A stretch of DNA of 64,000 bases from Nematostella vectensis (GCF_932526225.1 NC_064038.1:8059070-8123069), one strand, 5' to 3'. Numbered from the stretch's first letter, positions 1-10,991 are shown. The notes: generated by a model from the letters alone, not told the origin. Numbers and translations are program-made.

Positions 1-2505
1 AGGTAAGCACTTCTCCCCACGGTTTCCCGCATGTTGAATAAACACCCCTTCGCGGTGTTCCAGGTACTTTAACCATTGCAGGGCTTTCAGGGACTGGACA
101 TCATGACCGCGGTAGCCACGCAATGGGACCGAGCCAATGGACTCTTCCTCAAGGAAACACGCCCGCAAAATCTTGCTAGACAACGATGCTATGGTGATTG
201 CCATCTCAAAAGGATGAAGGCCAACCGCCCCCATAATCAGCTCGTCGAAAGCCACCACTGCCCTCTTCAACACCTCCACGTCTTGATGACAGTAAGTAGC
301 GAGCTCTTTTTTTAGATCGAACACAGCACCCTGGGCCACTTGCTCCTGGTGCCAGAGGGATACTGCACGTGCATCTTCCTCCTTCATCCCTTTGAGATCG
401 TAGTAACACAGGTCCGGCATGGGCCCCACGTAGTTTTGGTGTTCGCGGGTATTGAAGAAGTGAGGAAACACCCCCTTCTGGGCAACGTCCTGGAACCCAA
501 ACGCCTTGGGAAGACTGGCCAACGGCATTTGTAGAAAATTCAACGTGCACTTCATATCAATCTTGAGTGATGCCACCGCCAAGTGCATAACTTTACCCCC
601 GGTGAAGATCACACTGGGCTTGATTCCGTTTTCAAAAAGGTACTCTAAAATAAAATAGGAGTCGTACCCCTTGAAGTTGTGGGCCAAGCAGGTGTAGCCG
701 GAATTCTCGCCCCCAAACAGCCAGTCGCAGAACGCTTGGAGTGTGTCGAAGCTACGTTTTCGAATCCCACATGTGTCACACTCAAGACGATCCATGGGCC
801 ATCCTTTGCAAACATCGCACACTTTCTGCACACCAACAAAATTCACGGTATGCTTGGACTCTAGCGGCATCGCCTCAAAGTCAAAGATAATCCACCGTGT
901 ACGGCCTTTGTCACCGGCGTCACAGTCCTTGGGGAGAGCAGCACTACCGGTTGTGACATAGCACAAGTGGTCCGGGGGGACCATCTCTTTGCAAACGGAG
1001 CACTTGTACTCTCCACACACATGCTCCTTCCCCTCCTTACGGGGGAGGTGCATGTCGATAAGCTTCTCGCACGTGCCGCACTTATGGTAGCGCTGACAAT
1101 AGGACCACGACTTCACTTTGCTCTTATTGAAAAATCCTTTACCCCTAGACTTTACCAGCTTATGGTTGTCGAAGCATTTTGGGGTACGGAAGTATCTGTT
1201 GCACTCTTCACAATACCTCCAATTCCAACGGAAATTCTGTTCGGGAGGTGGGGCTGAAGGAGAACACCCCACCTCTCCACAACTGTTGCAATCGTCCACA
1301 CAACTGTGTCGTTTGTTGTTATGACCCTTCTTGCACGCTGTGCAAAAATAGCTCCTTCCCAGCACCGCCGTCATGCTCTTGATGTAGTCGTAATGCCCCT
1401 TGGCATAGTAAAGGTACAGTTGGTGCTCAGGGTTAGGCAGAGCCCCACAGTAAATCACCGTGTTCGCATTCTCCCTGGACACAACATTTAACTCTATCCC
1501 GCGCCCTGCCAAATGATCTTGGAACCGTTGGATCTCAGGGATACCACACGGACCATAGGGAACGCCGGCAGCGGCGTGTAGAGCCCTAGCACGTTCCGTC
1601 TGCAGGACGTTGTTGAAACCCCGCTCTCTCCTCACATAGTACAATTTGCGAAAGTCAGGGTCCTTGGTCACATGGGCTATACCAACCACGATAGACCGAG
1701 CTGCACACATTTCATCGTTGTTGTGGATGCGAATAATGCTCTTCTTTCCCTTTCGCCACGTGTCAAGATCGGCAGTGTACAGAGTACTGCTGTTCCGTTT
1801 CCCAGACCCCGAAGGCATGCGAGTGTGGATCACATGCACGTCGAAATCCCCTTCAAACATAAACTTTTCGTTGGATTGCACCACCGTCTCGATCACCGCT
1901 ATGGCACGCTGGGCGGTGATCTGGCTGCGACGCATATAAGGTAAGGCAATGGGATTCGTCAAACTTGGGGCGTCAAAGGTGATACGCGCATAATCGTGAT
2001 CCTCCAGACCCTCCAGTATCTCGTCAAACAGCTGATCCAACACCGCCTCCAAATCCCCCAACGCCTCCCTAATGGTACCCCGTGCTGGAATACCCACATT
2101 CAATCTGTAATCGGTAAGACCAGTCTTCAATTTCGTGGAATGCTTAGAAGCTGTCTGGCGTAACTCGTACCTCACGCCCTCGCCGCCATCACCGACACTA
2201 CCCTCGGAGGAGTACGAATCGCGCCGCGCCCGTTTAGACCCACCCCCTTGTTGTCCCTCATCACCATCATCATCATCACCAGTAGCACCATCATCATCAC
2301 CATCATCATCATCATGAGGGATATAGTCGAACAGTTCATCAAAAGAAGCAAACTGGGGGGAGTCCGCAAACGCATCATAGAAAAAATCGGCAGGCAATTG
2401 TCCGCCATCCTCTTCTTCTCCTTCTTCTTCTTCTCCCCCTTCAGAGGGTTCTGGTAACAACTCTAGCAAACGCTGAAGCCACTCGTTATCACTATTGTTG
2501 GGCAT
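1..2505 (-). CDS. Family B DNA polymerase (Polinton/Maverick type), N-terminal 835 residues, runs off the window
   Basis: An uninterrupted frame starts at the ATG at 2503-2505 and continues past position 1, so the C-terminal palm domain is outside. Residues 1-100 are acidic, with Asp/Gly runs encoded by a (GAT)n tract, and residues 90-95 are basic. Residues about 388-515 hold many CxxC and Cys/His pairs, probably zinc-binding. The proofreading exonuclease follows: Exo I is IIFDFEA (residues 539-545), Exo II is HNFKGYDSYF (609-618) and Exo III is YCHQD (738-742). The expected carboxylates D542, E544, D615 and D742 are all present. Such enzymes replicate the linear element, probably by protein priming. 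No stop or frameshift occurs in 2.5 kb, which suggests recent activity. Its codon and GC use is richer than the host introns. The Polinton assignment could change to a related virus-like element, but the polymerase family is clear. Confidence 0.86.
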   Translation of the reverse strand, partial: MPNNSDNEWLQRLLELLPEPSEGGEEEEGEEEDGGQLPADFFYDAFADSPQFASFDELFDYIPHDDDDGDDDGATGDDDDGDEGQQGGGSKRARRDSYSSEGSVGDGGEGVRYELRQTASKHSTKLKTGLTDYRLNVGIPARGTIREALGDLEAVLDQLFDEILEGLEDHDYARITFDAPSLTNPIALPYMRRSQITAQRAIAVIETVVQSNEKFMFEGDFDVHVIHTRMPSGSGKRNSSTLYTADLDTWRKGKKSIIRIHNNDEMCAARSIVVGIAHVTKDPDFRKLYYVRRERGFNNVLQTERARALHAAAGVPYGPCGIPEIQRFQDHLAGRGIELNVVSRENANTVIYCGALPNPEHQLYLYYAKGHYDYIKSMTAVLGRSYFCTACKKGHNNKRHSCVDDCNSCGEVGCSPSAPPPEQNFRWNWRYCEECNRYFRTPKCFDNHKLVKSRGKGFFNKSKVKSWSYCQRYHKCGTCEKLIDMHLPRKEGKEHVCGEYKCSVCKEMVPPDHLCYVTTGSAALPKDCDAGDKGRTRWIIFDFEAMPLESKHTVNFVGVQKVCDVCKGWPMDRLECDTCGIRKRSFDTLQAFCDWLFGGENSGYTCLAHNFKGYDSYFILEYLFENGIKPSVIFTGGKVMHLAVASLKIDMKCTLNFLQMPLASLPKAFGFQDVAQKGVFPHFFNTREHQNYVGPMPDLCYYDLKGMKEEDARAVSLWHQEQVAQGAVFDLKKELATYCHQDVEVLKRAVVAFDELIMGAVGLHPFEMAITIASLSSKILRACFLEEESIGSVPLRGYRGHDVQSLKALQWLKYLEHREGVFIQHAGNRGEKCLP

Positions 2506-2518
2506 GGTTAAAACACCG

Positions 2519-2800
2519 CTAAAAGGAAGTGAAACGTACCCCGCGAAGAGTACGTTGGAAGTAGGCTCGTCCTTTGGAATACTGACCAGAACTTACTCCG
2601 GGGCTGCAGATCAAATCGTGACCGCACCTTGGGAACTCGTCGATACCAGTTCCGTCACCGATAGCTTCTTTGACAGCTTCTGCGTCTTCAGGACTGAAAT
2701 AAAAACCGCACCCCAGTTGATCGTTTTTGAAATCGATTGGCGTACCACACTTAAGGGCTGAACCTGCCTGTTTCACATCGACTCCGCAGAAACACTTCAT
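2519..2800 (-). CDS. Small Cys-rich protein, possible GRF-like zinc finger
   Basis: A 93-aa frame begins at the ATG at 2798-2800. I chose this over an upstream in-frame ATG at 2902 because a TATA-like box lies between them. The N-terminus is MKCFCG, with further Cys at about residues 18 and 30 and the motif GCGFYF. This resembles the CxC...C..CGF pattern of GRF zinc fingers, although a key His is not evident. More Cys follow (FPRCGHDLIC). It ends 13 bases before the polymerase start codon, so the two could share a transcript. I do not recognise the protein. It could also be a non-coding leader with a chance ORF. The function is unknown. Confidence 0.42.
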   Translation of the reverse strand: MKCFCGVDVKQAGSALKCGTPIDFKNDQLGCGFYFSPEDAEAVKEAIGDGTGIDEFPRCGHDLICSPGVSSGQYSKGRAYFQRTLRGVRFTSF

Positions 2801-2840
2801 CGTTATGGCTAACGGTAACTTATACCCGCTTCCTACTCTC

Positions 2841-2850
2841 CCTATATACC
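2841..2850 (-). promoter_or_regulatory. TATA-like box upstream of the minus-strand element genes
   Basis: Minus strand reads GGTATATAGG, about 40 bases upstream of the ATG at 2800 and just inside the tandem array. Position and sequence fit a core promoter for the Cys-rich ORF and polymerase. Confidence 0.45.
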
Positions 2851-2900
2851 TTTCTCTAGCATTGACGTCACCGCGCGCTCCAGCCAATCCCAGACCCGTC

Positions 2901-5737
2901 ACACATCACGCACCAGTAATCCACAATAGTCACCTAGAATCCGTGTACCCCATTGGCTCACGCCAGACGTGTTTTTCGCGTCACGCCGCGGGGTATTTTG
3001 TCGCCTAGAATCCGTTTACCCTATTAGCTCACGCCACCCGTGACGTCACCGAACCACGCATGCGCATTAGGGTTGTTTTGTCGCCTATGTCGCCTATAGC
3101 AGCCCTCTTTACTACACATCACACATCACGCACCAGTAATCCACAATAGTCACCTAGAATCCGTGTACCCCATTGGCTCACGCCAGACGTGTTTTTTGCG
3201 TCACGCCGCGGGGTATTTTGTCGCCTAGAATCCGTTTACCCTATTGGCTCACGCCACCCGTGACGTCACCGAACCACGCATGCGCATTAGGGTTGTTTTG
3301 TCGCCTATGTCGCCTATAGCTGCCCTCTTTACTACACATCACACATCACGCACCAGTAATCCACAATAGTCACCTAGAATCCGTGTAACCCATTGGCTCA
3401 CGCCAGACGTGTTTTTCGCGTCACGCCGCGGGGTATTTTGTCGCCTAGAATCCGTTTACCCTATTGGCTCACGCCACCCGTGACGTCACCGAACCTCGCA
3501 TGCGCATTAGGGTTGTTTTGTCGCCTATGTCGCCTATAGCAGCCCTCTTTACTACACATCACACATCACGCACCAGTAATCCACAATAGTCACCTAGAAT
3601 CCGTGTACCCCATTGGCTCACGCCAGACGTGTTTTTCGCGTCACGCCGCGGGGTATTTTGTCGCCTAGAATCCGTTTACCCTATTGGCTCACGCCACCCG
3701 TGACGTCACCGAACCACGCATGCGCATTAGGGTTGTTTTATCGCCTATGTCGCCTATAGCAGCCCTCTTTACTACACATCACACATCACGCACCAGTAAT
3801 CCACAATAGTCACCTAGAATCCGTGTACCCCATTGGCTCACGCCAGACGTGTTTTTCGCGTCACGCCGCGGGGTATTTTGTCGCCTAGAATCCGTTTACC
3901 CTATTAGCTCACGCCACCCGTGACGTCACCGAACCACGCATGCGCATTAGGGTTGTTTTGTCGCCTATGTCGCCTATAGCAGCCCTCTTTACTACACATC
4001 ACACATCACGCACCAGTAATCCACAATAGTCACCTAGAATCCGTGTACCCCATTGGCTCACGCCAGACGTGTTTTTTGCGTCACGCCGCGGGGTATTTTG
4101 TCGCCTAGAATCCGTTTACCCTATTGGCTCACGCCACCCGTGACGTCACCGAACCACGCATGCGCATTAGGGTTGTTTTGTCGCCTATGTCGCCTATAGC
4201 TGCCCTCTTTACTACACATCACACATCACGCACCAGTAATCCACAATAGTCACCTAGAATCCGTGTAACCCATTGGCTCACGCCAGACGTGTTTTTCGCG
4301 TCACGCCGCGGGGTATTTTGTCGCCTAGAATCCGTTTACCCTATTGGCTCACGCCACCCGTGACGTCACCGAACCTCGCATGCGCATTAGGGTTGTTTTG
4401 TCGCCTATGTCGCCTATAGCAGCCCTCTTTACTACACATCACACATCACGCACCAGTAATCCACAATAGTCACCTAGAATCCGTGTACCCCATTGGCTCA
4501 CGCCAGACGTGTTTTTCGCGTCACGCCGCGGGGTATTTTGTCGCCTAGAATCCGTTTACCCTATTGGCTCACGCCACCCGTGACGTCACCGAACCACGCA
4601 TGCGCATTAGGGTTGTTTTATCGCCTATGTCGCCTATAGCAGCCCTCTTTACTACACATCACACATCACGCACCAGTAATCCACAATAGTCACCTAGAAT
4701 CCGTGTACCCCATTGGCTCACGCCAGACGTGTTTTTCGCGTCACGCCGCGGGGTATTTTGTCGCCTAGAATCCGTTTACCCTATTGGCTCACGCCACCCG
4801 TGACGTCACCGAACCACGCATGCGCATTAGGGTTGTTTTGTCGCCTATGTCGCCTATAGCAGCCCTCTTTACTACACATCACACATCACGCACCAGTAAT
4901 CCACAATAGTCACCTAGAATCCGTGTAACCCATTGGCTCACGCCAGACGTGTTTTTCGCGTCACGCCGCGGGGTATTTTGTCGCCTAGAATCCGTTTACC
5001 CTATTGGCTCACGCCACCCGTGACGTCACCGAACCACGCATGCGCATTAGGGTTGTTTTGTCGCCTATGTCGCCTATAGCAGCCCTCTTTACTACACATC
5101 ACACATCACGCACCAGTAATCCACAATAGTCACCTAGAATCCGTGTACCCCATTGGCTCACGCCAGACGTGTTTTTCGCGTCACGCCGCGGGGTATTTTG
5201 TCGCCTAGAATCCGTTTACCCTATTGGCTCACGCCACCCGTGACGTCACCGAACCACGCATGCGCATTAGGGTTGTTTTATCGCCTATGTCGCCTATAGC
5301 AGCCCTCTTTACTACACATCACACATCACGCACCAGTAATCCACAATAGTCACCTAGAATCCGTGTACCCCATTGGCTCACGCCAGACGTGTTTTTCGCG
5401 TCACGCCGCGGGGTATTTTGTCGCCTAGAATCCGTTTACCCTATTGGCTCACGCCACCCGTGACGTCACCGAACCACGCATGCGCATTAGGGTTGTTTTG
5501 TCGCCTATGTCGCCTATAGCAGCCCTCTTTACTACACATCACACATCACGCACCAGTAATCCACAATAGTCACCTAGAATCCGTGTAACCCATTGGCTCA
5601 CGCCAGACGTGTTTTTCGCGTCACGCCGCGGGGTATTTTGTCGCCTAGAATCCGTTTACCCTATTGGCTCACGCCACCCGTGACGTCACCGAACCACGCA
5701 TGCGCATTAGGGTTGTTTTGTCGCCTATGTCCCCTAT
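2901..5737. repeat. 220-bp tandem array, 13 units, dimeric and with higher-order structure
   Basis: Units start at 2901, 3121, 3341 and every 220 bp to 5541. Each unit is itself two related halves: CCTAGAATCCGTGTACC...GGCTCACGCC and CCTAGAATCCGTTTACC...GGCTCACGCC. Variants (TTTTTTGCG, GTAACCC, ACCTCGCA, GTTTTATCG) recur in order, giving a four-unit (880-bp) superrepeat at 3121-4880 and a three-unit pattern after it. The thirteenth unit is cut at 5737 and resumes at 10964-10991. CpG-rich palindromes such as GTGACGTCAC recur in each unit. The array is probably the terminal repeat of the Polinton-like element. Confidence 0.95.
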
Positions 5738-5816
5738 GCAATTTTCCTTTTCGTAAACCATCGTTGCCATTTGGAACGGTCGTTGTCATTTTAAGAACGG
5801 TCGTTGCCATTTAAAA
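5738..5816 (+). repeat. MULE left terminal inverted repeat
   Basis: 79 bp, matching the reverse complement of 10885-10963 with two or three differences. It contains three spaced CGTTGYCATTT words. Confidence 0.93.
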
Positions 5817-5913
5817 AAACGTGGGGCGAGTTCGTCGAGTCAATATTTACTCGGAGTTTCGTCGGCCCGTTGAACTATAGTCCATATCACGTCGGAAAAA
5901 ACAAATTTCCAAA

Positions 5914-8900
5914 ATGGCGGACATGAACGACTTGATCAAAGCTGCGATAGAAGAAGTAAATTCTCAATCCAAACCTTTTGAAAGTAAATCTATTGACGAA
6001 AATAGATTCATCGAAACACTCCCAGAAGACTGTACTTATCACGTGAAAGAGCTTTCGGGTGTAGAGGAGAAGTTCAAGGCGATTATCCAAACAGAAGAGG
6101 TAACTACCGAGAATCTAGATGGATGGCTGGACGAATATGAAGCGATTAACAGCATTACTGTTCGAATCAAGACCAAGAAAAAGCCAACAAAACGGTGTGC
6201 CCTGAAAAACTATTATAGGTGCCACCACAACACCAGGAACTGGAGCCCAAGCAAGGACCCACAGAAGAAGTTACTGCTGAACCCTTCTGCAAGGGTAAAA
6301 AACACTAACTGCCCTTTCCAAATGTTTGTCAAGATCGCTTGTGATGGCTGTTGCACGATTGAGATTACTTGGGATCAGAATCATTCAGTCGATACTCTTG
6401 AAGCCTCGAATTTTCATGATGTTTTACCAGAAGTTATTGACAAAGTAATGAAACTCTTTGAAAGTGGCTGCACCCCATCCACTGCTAGACAGCAGTGCCT
6501 GAAAGACTTGAGAGAGTCATGCAAGGATGAACTTGACTACCACGGGAAAAAGGCCAATCGGTCTTTAATGCCAAGAAGGAGAGATTTTTCGTATCTATAC
6601 ACCCAGATGTGCAAGGAGAGATATGGCGGGACAGGCCACTTGATGTTTTCAAAAATGGTAGAAAAATTAGAATACAGAAAAGCAAACCCAGAAGCTAGCA
6701 CAATGCACCAAATTTATGGAGGTGAGGATACACCTCTGATAATTACAGTTATCTCACCACTTATGAAACGTGTGCACAAGAAGTCCAGCAATCAGCCGAA
6801 CTAGTTTTTATTGATGCCACTTCAAATACCGAAGAACACAACTTAAAAGTGTTTGTTGTGTGCACGCACAATGTTGCTGGAGCTCTGCCATTAGGTATCC
6901 TTATTACAAGTGATGAAAGAAAAAAATCCTTGAAGCAGGGTTTTGAGATGCTACAGTCATGCTTGCCAGACTATGCTTTTTATGGCCGTGGACCAAAAGT
7001 TGGCCCTGAGGTCATTTTAACCGACAATTGCAAAGAGGAACGCAATGCTCTCAACTCAGTGTGGCCATCCTGTAAACTGCTTCTATGCATTTTTCACATG
7101 CTTCAGCAGGTTTGGAGGTGGCTACATGAGACCAGCCATGGTATCAATCAAGTTGATCGTCCCTACATCCTCAGTCTTTTTAAGAAGAGCTTGTATGCAG
7201 AAACAGAGGAACTGTTTGAGGACTGCTTTTCTGAACTGTTGAATGATGACAAATGCAAATGTTATCCAAATCTGGTTGACTATTTGGGAACTCTGTATAT
7301 TGAGAAGGAGGCATTTGCTCTTTGCTTTCGTACAGAACTACGAGTAAGAGGCAACCACACTAATAATTTTGCTGAGGCACAGTTTTTAGTACTGAAGGAT
7401 ACAATTCTGAGGAGAGTTAAGAAGTACAACGTTGTCGGGCTTATCAGCAAGCTCACAGTTGAGTTGGAGGACCACTATAAAGACAAATTGTTCTCCATAG
7501 CTGATGGCAGCTTTGATGGTCTTTACAGACGGCGCTTTATGGGTAAAGGAACGGATGGTAGCTCAGGTTTTCGCACTCCTGATTTAAGGGAACGCGACTT
7601 GTATCTATCAACTGTTGAAAAGTTCAACAATGATGTGTTTAAAGTTAGGAGCTCATCAAAGAACAATGAAAGGTAAACTAACTGTTGTCACAGCTTGTGC
7701 ATGTATGTGCCATTTAGGAAGTGTTTATTATTTATGGTTTGGTTGGGTGGCATTCTGTGGCACTCTACTTGAGTTTTTGTTTCCTGTACAACCCTCCCTT
7801 TTGCAACATCAAAACTGTTGACCCCCAGTAGAAACCCCAAAACATGTTGACCACCCCACCCCCTCCAATAACCCCTATAATCAATGACGGGATGGTTAAT
7901 CCCAGATTATATTCTGCTATACTGTACTCCCAATGATAATATTTCTAGATTCAAGGCCTACAAGATGTCTTTTTCCCCCTTCAATCACTTTAAAACTTTT
8001 ATGTCCCCACATCGACATTCCTAGAACTTTTTACCCCTCCCTCCCCTTCCCCCCAAGTAGACCCCCTTAAACATAAACACTGAATTGTCTGAATTTGGGA
8101 CTTTCTGATATAAATAATTGCTACGTTCAAATCTGTTTTCTTTTCTGTTTTTCTTGTGTGGACAAGGATACAAATGAAGACAATTCCTTGTTTTAAAAAA
8201 AATAAATCAACTGAGCCTCCCAATATTTGTTAGAGTTTGTACTCACTAAAAGTGTAACCCAGCCATTGTTTTCTCAAATTTCAGCTATACAGTTGACATG
8301 ACACTTGGGATGTGTAGTTGTGAAGTGGGAAAAGATGGAAGCCCTTGCAAGCATCAGTATGTATTTTGGTCTGCAAATAAAGCCCATTGTATCAATTTTG
8401 TTCCAGTGACTCAGCCAGAAATGAGACAGAAATTGGCTTGGATTGCCATAGGAGAATCACTGCCTCTTTCATGTTATAGCACTTTGCGTGCCCGAGAAAG
8501 CAGTAACCCTGGGGTAAATGTACTACCTGATTCGGATTCTGATGATCAGGATGCATCACAGTCCTATCTTGATGAAACAATTCAAGACGTGTCAATGCCT
8601 GACACCACATCAGTAACTGGTGATGCAGAAGATTCTTCTATTGAAACAGCAGCAGATGCACTTATGAAGTCTTGCAATTTGATAACAGAAAAGCTTAAAA
8701 ACACAGGGGATGCAAACTTAGCCAAAGGTTTCATGCAATTCTCAAAAAGAGTTGCATCTTTGACATCTCCAACATCAATGCACGCAAAACTTACAACTGC
8801 CCTTTTCAACTTTGGATCTGTTGAAACTAAAAAAACAGGAAAGGGGAAGAAAATTAGAGTACAACCCAACAGAAAAAGTAAAAATGGGAATGGAAGCCAG

Positions 8901-9077
8901 CAGGCCACCCTTAAGGGTAGACCAGTACAGCTGCAGTCATTACAAGGGCCTACAAGAAAACGCAAGCGTGGCCATGACCTGGCTAAAGCGGTACAGTCCA
9001 ACACACAAGGCAGTAAGAAATCTGGCTCACATACAATGATGTCAAAAACAAAGCATATGCAGAGGAAAAAAATGTAG
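5914..9077 (+). CDS. MULE transposase with SWIM zinc finger; one intron, one apparent frameshift
   Basis: The frame starts at ATG 5914 and reads to about 6730. A +1 frame change between about 6725 and 6800 is needed to continue, because the first frame stops at 6804. The second frame carries ELVFIDATSN, where the first catalytic Asp is expected. It then has ILTDNC (second Asp), CIFHMLQQVW (the usual C..H element) and NNFAEAQ (candidate Glu). An intron, GT at 7673 and AG at 8284, joins exactly to the SWIM motif CSCEVGKDGSPCKH near 8310-8350. The C-terminus is basic and the stop is at 9075-9077. The frame change may be a real disabling indel, a sequencing error or a tiny unrecognised intron. 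The enzyme would cut and join the element's ends. Confidence 0.82.
7673..8284 (+). other. Transposase intron
   Basis: Donor AG|GTAAAC and acceptor TTTCAG|C restore an open frame from AATGAAAG into the SWIM exon. The 612-bp intron is C-rich between 7815 and 8060 and shows no gene. Confidence 0.75.
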
Positions 9078-9508
9078 TAAAAAAAGTTGACACTATTTTT
9101 AAAATTATTGTATAGTTTCTTATTGCCATATATGACCATGTATAAGTCAACCGTGTGTATAAGTCAAACCCCTAAAATATTGTAAAAATTTATGTTTTTA
9201 TGTTGTTTAGTGTCTAAGTTGACCCCTAGTTTTTCCAGGATTTCTTATTAAAAACAAGTGTTGCTGCAAATTACTAAAAGGCTTCTGATCACTGATTTGT
9301 ACTATTTAAATGTTTATTTAATCAGACATATAACAAAACTGTATAAAATTCCAATTCTCAATTCTCTTTTGACTTGACCATGGAGGTTGTACTAATCTAC
9401 TAATACTACTACTAATAGAATATTTTCTGCACCCCTTCCTCTATTATTGTCTAAAAAACATGTCCTCACTTGTTGTCTTTTACTCAAAACTGATAACAAC
9501 AGAGAGGA

Positions 9509-10859
9509 CTACTGATGAGACTTGCTGTGCCTAATGAGGTTTCTTTTCTCTGCAAAAGTCTTTCCGCAGTCCCCACACTTGAAGCTTGCTGCATGCTTTT
9601 TGTTGATGTGTCTTTTTAACTTGTTTTCATGGTCGAATGTTTCATTGCATTCATTGCAAACGCATGGATGACATCCTTTTTCATGATACTTTTAAGTATC
9701 TTTACTTCTGGAAAATTCTGTTTGACAAGAAGCACACTTATTCTTCGTTGCCATGCCTGTGTCAAGATCCTCTCTTATGCTTTGTGCCTTGTCCTTCCAG
9801 TACTGTTGAAACAATAAATAACATAAGCTTTTTAATACAACTGCCATACAATATGCTAGCTCATGGTCATCATAGTTAATGGAGGGATGTTGTAGAACAA
9901 ACTGCAAAGTGAAATTTAAAAAATTGTATGAGCGAACCAAGAGCAAACTCTAGATTTCACTTCACAAATGTTCTAAACACTACAGACTGTGGGAAACCTA
10001 TCAAACTTCAAAATGATCTAACAATTTTGTATTATAATATTATGAAGGGTAAAAAATAGTCAGCTGAATACCTGAATCCACAAGAAAATGCCCCACATTT
10101 TCCCCACCCTCCCCCAAGGTGGGGTGCAATAGAAAACAAAGAAAATAGAAAAGGTTGGATAGTTGAACTTTGATCTTTCATTCAATGGACAAACCTTTCT
10201 TCTGTCCGCAGGCAATTTTTTCCACATTCTGCCAACGACCGTGGAAAATTTTCCGATTCCTGCCCCATCACTCAGCTGTTTCTGTACATCTGGCTAAAGA
10301 CAGCAAAAACAATAACCTCTAAGCGACTTAAAAAAGAATTCCAAAGATTCGCAGTAGGTTGTTGGATAGTTTACATTTTCTGTCAACCAAACTCAGAGAG
10401 AAATCGTGTTGTAAATATGGTTAAATGATGTACAGTCAGTAAATTTACGAGAAAGCCGAAGAGATAGAGCAAATGAGGGAGAGTATAGAAATTGTATACC
10501 TTTTTTTTTTTAAATAGAATTGCGACATGGCCGAAATCTTGAGACTCCCACCACTGTGAGAGAGTTTACTGGTATGGACTTTCTAAATTGCAGATATTTT
10601 ATTTCACGGATTGCTATTAGACCTATTAACTTACCGCAACTGACTGGTAAAATGCGTTCCAGCCGGTTGGTTTCCGAATCGGATGCATTGTAGGGGGAGA
10701 ATCGCGTTGTTGTTGTTCGCACGTGGATGCTTCTTGTTCCGCCTTATTGTAAACACAAAACTCACGTGCGGGGCTCTTGTACCACAGGGAACCCAAAGGC
10801 ACTCGCGCGTGATGTCTCGGAGCGTTTTCCGATCGCCGGAGATACGAGTATGACATCAT
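9509..10859 (-). pseudogene. C2H2 zinc-finger gene carried by the MULE, probably damaged
   Basis: The last exon (about 9802 down to the stop at 9509-9511) encodes two good C2H2 fingers, CNECNETFDHENKLKRH and CGDCGKTFAEKRNLIRH. They are preceded by a third, CASCQTEFSRSKD...H, broken by an in-frame TAA at 9692-9694. An acceptor (TTTCAACAG) precedes the exon. A plausible first exon begins at ATG 10857-10859, just inside the terminal repeat, and ends at 10635 with a perfect GTAAGT donor. A 52-bp intron (10583-10634) may follow. The middle exons are not resolved. It may be an accessory DNA-binding protein of the transposon or captured host sequence. Joining the two ends into one gene is inference. 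Confidence 0.45.
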
Positions 10860-10884
10860 AAATGGGCTAAAATGACAACGACTG

Positions 10885-10963
10885 TTTTAAATGGCAACGG
10901 CCGTTCTTAAAATGACAACGACCGTTCCAAATGGCAACGATGGTTTACGAAGGGGAAAATTGC
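10885..10963 (-). repeat. MULE right terminal inverted repeat
   Basis: Inverted copy of 5738-5816. It is followed by GTCGCCTAT and the remainder of the interrupted 220-bp unit. Confidence 0.93.
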
Positions 10964-10991
10964 GTCGCCTATAGCAGCCCTCTTTACTACT

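Larger units (their letters stand above)
5738..10963. mobile_element. Mutator-like (MULE) DNA transposon, 5226 bp, complete ends
   Basis: Inverted repeats of 79 bp (5738-5816 and 10885-10963) start GCAATTTTCC and differ at few positions. Flanks are GTCCCCTAT (5729-5737) and GTCGCCTAT (10964-10972), a 9-bp target duplication with one mismatch; 9 bp is typical for MULEs. The target is the end of the 220-bp array, so this insertion is younger than the array. Inside are a plus-strand transposase (5914-9077) and a minus-strand zinc-finger gene (9509-10859). Each terminal repeat holds three copies of a CGTTGCCATTT-like word, plausible transposase binding sites. Confidence 0.92.
1..10991. mobile_element. 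Terminal part of a Polinton/Maverick-type element, interrupted by a MULE
   Basis: The block joins a family B DNA polymerase gene reading off the left edge, a small Cys-rich ORF, and a 220-bp tandem array ending near 10991. Read from its outer end the array starts AGTAGTAAAGAGGG. From memory, Polintons have long terminal repeats starting with AG, often with internal tandem repeats, and 6-bp target duplications. The rest of the element (integrase, packaging ATPase, protease, capsid genes) would lie left of the window and is not seen. The array is split by the transposon at 5738-10963. Assignment to Polintons rests on the polymerase plus this terminal architecture and is inference. Confidence 0.65.

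Noticed and set aside
76-1944. Many plus-strand frames of 60-97 codons
   Set aside because: Shadows of the uninterrupted minus-strand polymerase frame.
9508-9540. CTGATGAGAC as a hammerhead core
   Set aside because: No pairing stem II or GAAA box; it lies over the zinc-finger stop region.
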